Origin: Chionis minor
Lineage: Eukaryota > Chordata > Aves > Charadriiformes > Chionididae
Length of the DNA stretch: 64,000 nucleotides
Direction: 5' to 3'
NCBI GenBank assembly: GCA_013398295.1
Contig: VZSF01004775.1
Location: 62,001 to 126,000, forward strand
Of this stretch, positions 59,677-64,000 are shown in pieces. The position numbers were made by a program, and so were the translations under genes. Each line of letters opens with the position of its first letter. The stretch's first letter is position 1. The notes under the pieces were generated by a model. It had not been told where the DNA came from, ran no database searches, and worked only from the letters and a program-made list of their open reading frames with translations.

Positions 59677-62600
59677 CTGCCTGGCCTGGGCACGCCACCC
59701 TGTGCAGCGCTTGCATGAAGCTGCCAGCAGATCTGAGGAACAGACATGGTGAGTGAAGCCCATGCCAGTGAGGCGACCTGGATTTCTTCTTTTTTTTTTT
59801 TTTCCACTGTGATCTGCATGTTCTTCCTTGATAGCTGTTACATTCTCCCCCTGGAAATAGCAGCCGCAGTCTGTTTTTCTGTTTGTATACTTTGGGTTTA
59901 TTTGCAATGAGGTCTCTAGGGCTGCCCACCCTGGACCCAGCACCCCATTCCTCCTTTGCACCCCTCACCACTGGGTGCACTACCTCGGTGACCCCACTGC
60001 TGGGACCTGCAGGCACCCCCAGGTATGCACAGAGAAAAGATAAAAAGGAAGGAAAAAAAAGTAACTCGTGAATAAATGGAACTGCATCCCCAGTTGTCTG
60101 GCGGTTGTGCAACTGCCTTGTCTGGCTTCGGACCAAGCTGCAAATTATTTTTGCTGGTCTGCCCCCGGGGCAAAGCTTCACAGGGAGCCAGTGAGGGCAC
60201 CCCAGGCACTGAAACTAGGGGGTACGGCTCTGCTGGAGAAGGGTGGGAAGGGGAGAACGAGGGGCAGAGCAGCCACCGCAGGGCAGGTCAGGCTTCTTGA
60301 AGGGTTTTCCTCTGCAGACAGCTTACCTGTATTTCACCCAAATAGCTTTTTCTCTAGCAAGGTTTTAACCAACCTGCACCACTTCGTAGAGAAAGGGGGT
60401 AAAAATGCCTTCCCTTTTGCTGCCTGGAAAGATTTTGCAGCCCCTTTGCAAGATGTCAATGAGTAAATCGAAAGTCAGGGACTGGAAAGTCAAGCCCAAT
60501 AAGCACAGATGCCAACCAACTCCCAAACATCATCCCAAGGGGCAAATCTTTACATTAAGGTATCAACCAAGGCATTTTGTAGGCACAAAATGCTACCTCA
60601 GCTAGCTCTTCAAGCAGATCATATCACAGTGAACAGCCTTTTTAGAGACTGTTCTGCTCGGCAAGCAGTCTTCTTTAAGTTGGGGAAAAAACAGCTTTCT
60701 TAAGGCGATTTCCCTGCGGAGTGGTTGGTTACGGACAGCTCTCCAATCAGTTCGCTTCCTCCAGTAGGGGAATACATACAAACTTCACCAGTCTTACTCT
60801 AATTACAGCATTAGAGTGATTGTTAGTACTATTACTGTCTGTGTATACATACAGAACATATATGTGTGTAGTATGTATAATATATGTATATCCATAAGTG
60901 CAAGATATGTGTATGTATTATGGGTAGCATTACACTGGGTACTGGTTTTCCCTAGTATGCATTGGTGTCTGGATTCAGTGGAGGCAGTGGTTTTGCTGAG
61001 TGCTCCAAGGTGCTGGTGGTGAATGGAGGGCAGAAATCCTCCATGTATGTATGTATGTATGTAAATTGCCAGATTTGCCTTTGATGAAAAGAAACATGAG
61101 TAAGGGTGCGCTCATTTCCACCCAGTACAAAGGCTGCCACCCAGTGCCTTCTGAGAGAAATGGAAGTGTTTCCAGTGACCCAAAATAACAGGTTTTTTTG
61201 GTATATTCAGCACAGTCACCAGAGCTGTGAGGAGCAAAGCAGAACAAAGGACTCCATCTTCGTTGGAAAAGCAGAGAAAGGTCTATGATAAGCTGCAGAT
61301 AAGCCAAGTGTTTCTCTGAAACCACACTTATTAATTTTCCTGAAGTTTGAAGGTTTTCTAAAGCTCACTAATCCCCCATGCCAGATCGGAGCAGTGACTC
61401 AGTAGGAAGGGTGCTGCTTGGTGGGTTACCAGCAGTGGTATGAATGACACTGTGGTCAGACAGGGGGTTTCCTAGGGAAAGCTTCCTCCCTCATGTTGTG
61501 GGTGTCTCAGCCCTTCTCTGAATTCCTGAATCTTAGGAAACTTGGCCAGATAGTTTGTGGCAGTGGGAGATTATATTTGCTCTTTTTCCAGGGAAAAATA
61601 AAAAATAAAAATTTAAACAAAGAAGTCATGCAAAACCTGGAAATGGATTTATATCGAAAAAACAGGCCTGAGTACTAATTTGGGAAGGTTTGAACTGGAT
61701 GCTTAGACTGGCCTCGACCTTAAATGAGCACAATGAACATTAGATCAAAACTCAGTGAAGACTTGCATCTAAATGCAGATGTGAACTCTGTGACTTCAGT
61801 TTTTCTCTGCAAGAAATTATTTTTATTTAAGTAATACCGTAGTCTTCTACTTAGCCATTCAGTGAAAGGGATAGTAGCAGGTTGCCCTGGGGATGGTCCC
61901 TTTTGAGTTGCCTGGAAAGAATATTATTGCTGACTAATCCATTAAAGCAATAGCTTTCCCTTAAGCCTGTTAATGCTCAATGCTGCGGGTCCTTCTGTGT
62001 ATTAACTGACCATATCTTTACTATGAATTCTCATCATTGGCACCGCACCTTTTGAACTGAGGAGAGGCACGTACAAGTGGAGCATCCAACACTGCGGTCA
62101 GCGGCATGCCTGGAAAACATCCAGCCTTTCCAGACCTGCCGCCGTTCACACGCTGCACTGACATTGTGCAGCTCCTAATATTTTGCTGCCCTAGGCAACC
62201 ACCTGTTATGCTTTTTTTGTTGCAAAGCCAGTCTGCCATGGAAACACTTCCAGCCCACCAGAAACTGCCGTGCCCTTAGGTCATGACAGAGATGTTAAGA
62301 CGCGGGTTGGGGGTGTATGTGTTGGGACCTGAAACAGGAGGTACTGTATTGCTCGGAGACGAGACAGCCTTCACTCCTGTTCATGCCAGTGGAGCCTGGT
62401 GCAAGTTCCTCTGTATCTACCAGAGACTCCATTTATGCAGCGACAGGTAGAATCATGCACCCAAACCCTAATTTAAGAATTGGAGTCTTTTGTGAAAAAC
62501 AGCACTAAATAAGGCAGCAGAGTGATCACCCTAATGCCACCAGCAGCCACCCCAGGGTGAGTGTGCTTGGCTGAACTGCTGTCCTCAGGACGGCCAGGAA

Positions 62601-63718
62601 CAGGCAGCGACGTGCACGAGCTGTCACTGCGAGGCGGGCAGTGACACAGCGGCATTGTTTCATGAAGGTTTTGCTCATGAGCAGCAGCGGAAGGGTGACA
62701 AAGGGTTTGTCCCACTGATTCTGCACACACCAACTCGTGGCCCTTTAAAGCCGTCCTGTCTGACCTCAGTGACTCAACATGAGGGACACCAGCGAAACAG
62801 AAAGGAAATGCCAAGGCGCCACACAATTGTTTCCAAGCGAGAGGGTTTCTGGTAGAGAGCCAGGTGCTAAAACCCTGCATCACACGGCAGCCGATGGAGT
62901 TGTGTGGGGGCCAGGTGCTCCGCAGTCAGTGTGTGAGGGGGGGTGTGTGTGCGTCCGTGTCAGAAGTTGGCCCATCCTCATGCAAACTGAAATAGGCTGT
63001 ATGTTTCTGCGAGCTGAGGTCTGCTATTCCACTTGCGTGCAGGATATACAGTACATCTGGAATAATTAATTTCTCAGCCTATTGTTACTCTCTTGTGGAT
63101 CAGACGTTTGCTGCTTCTGAAGCCTGTTGACTGTATTCAATATCTCTTCCTGTTTAACTTCGTTATTCCGGCCCCCTACTTTTTTTTTTTAGGGCCTGTC
63201 TTTTCATTTTCCCCTTGAACTAGGAATTTGCCTGAAGTATGGATGAGTCACAGATACTGTATTTCCTCTTCTCTGAAGCACATTTACATTTTTGAGGAAT
63301 TACAGCTGACAGCAATCAGCCATACGCTCCAAAATATCCTTTCAGGGAGGAGAAGGGAGGAACAGTGATGCTGAAATCAGCCTGAAAGGTAAATGACAGA
63401 AAGAGGGAGGGAGAGAGAGGGAAGTAAGACACAGAGATCCTTAGAAGGGCAGCTGGATGCAGGCAGTCACTGTGCAGCATTTGATGGCAGTGCCTCGACT
63501 GATAACGTTCCCGTAATCAGAGACACGCTGTCACACCTGTCAGCAGCTATTCAAGCATATCACAGGCAGCTTTAAATACAAATATCAGAAGCAAAAGGGA
63601 TAAGTATCTAGAAAGTCAATTAATTTCCTCTGCTCCTAGCCCAGCATTTTCTGAAATAAGGGAAGGTTATAGCAGGGTGTAAAAGATGCCGCCAACTTTG
63701 CATTACTCCATCAAAGCC
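59677..63718. other. Intergenic DNA, no gene recognised
   Basis: Contains AT/GT-rich tracts near 60835-60915, a short (ATGT)n at about 61042-61062 and a G/T patch near 62936-62960. Frames of up to 180 codons (59639-60181, minus) overlap the CR1 or a poly-A/T stretch and look accidental. Confidence 0.45.
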
Positions 63719-64000
63719 TGTACTGGTTTTAGCTAGGAAAAAGTTAATTTTCTTCATCATGTCTGGTATGTGGCTCTGGTTTTGATTTATGATGAAAACA
63801 GTGTTGATAACACAGGGATGTTTCAGTTATTGCTGAGCAGTGTTTATACGGCATCAAGGCCTTTTCTGCTTCTCATGCAGCTCCGCCGGCAAGTGGGCTG
63901 GGGGTGCACAAGGATCTGGGAGGAGACAGCCGATACAGCTGACCCCAGCTGACCAAAGGGATGTCCTGTGCCATATGATGCCATGCTCAGCAATAAAAGC
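63719..64000 (+). mobile_element. ERVL-type LTR, 5' part, cut by the window edge
   Basis: Begins TGTACTGGTTTTAGCTAGGA and AAAAGTTAATTTTCTTCA, and continues through CTGACCAAAGGGATGTCCTG and CATATGATGCCATGCTCAGC to an ATAAAA TATA-like site at 63992. It is the same family as the LTRs at 16.8 and 41.1 kb, in the opposite orientation. It could be a solo LTR or the start of a longer provirus beyond the window. Confidence 0.88.

Noticed and set aside
59639..60181. 180-codon minus frame
   Set aside because: Overlaps the CR1 tail and a poly-A/T run. The composition looks random.
62473..62883. 136-codon minus frame and a 72-codon minus frame at 62021-62239
   Set aside because: No domain and no neighbouring compatible exon.

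Overview
The window is bird nuclear DNA. It carries several 3'-truncated CR1 LINE copies ending in the avian ATTCTATGATTCT-type tail, avian ERVL-type solo LTRs, and vertebrate multi-exon genes with GT-AG introns. The species cannot be named from sequence alone.

Three genes are recognised and form a conserved block. (1) Positions 2931-5288, + strand: the last four coding exons of a TCP10/CENPJ-type G-box (TCP) gene, called TCP10 because of its neighbours. Its 5' part lies left of the window or was not found. (2) Positions 9145-10812, - strand: TTLL2, a tubulin tyrosine ligase-like gene whose recognised coding sequence is one 555-codon exon. A CpG island at about 14.75-15.25 kb is its probable promoter. 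(3) Positions 19411-40343, - strand: UNC93A, reconstructed in full as eight coding exons that join in phase to give 458 residues. TCP10, TTLL2 and UNC93A also lie together on human 6q27 and in the mouse t-complex region, so the order is itself evidence for the calls. TCP10 and TTLL2 converge at their 3' ends; TTLL2 and UNC93A read in the same direction.

From 40.4 to 64 kb no known gene was found. This part holds two solo LTRs with matching 5-bp target duplications (41065-41612 and 52053-52811), a third LTR cut by the window edge (63719-64000), five CR1 3' ends, a small hAT-like inverted-repeat element (42202-42367) and microsatellites. Two adjacent ORF segments at 42837-43014 and 44251-44492 (- strand) have splice signals in matching phase and could belong to an unrecognised gene. 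A similar small candidate lies on the + strand at 16.0-16.5 kb beside the CpG island.

The largest structural oddity is in UNC93A intron 7: 1697 bp are repeated with no length difference on both sides of a 491-base run of N, each copy ending exactly at the gap. This looks like two overlapping contigs that were not merged, not a biological duplication.

No prokaryote-type system, CRISPR array, rRNA or tRNA was recognised.
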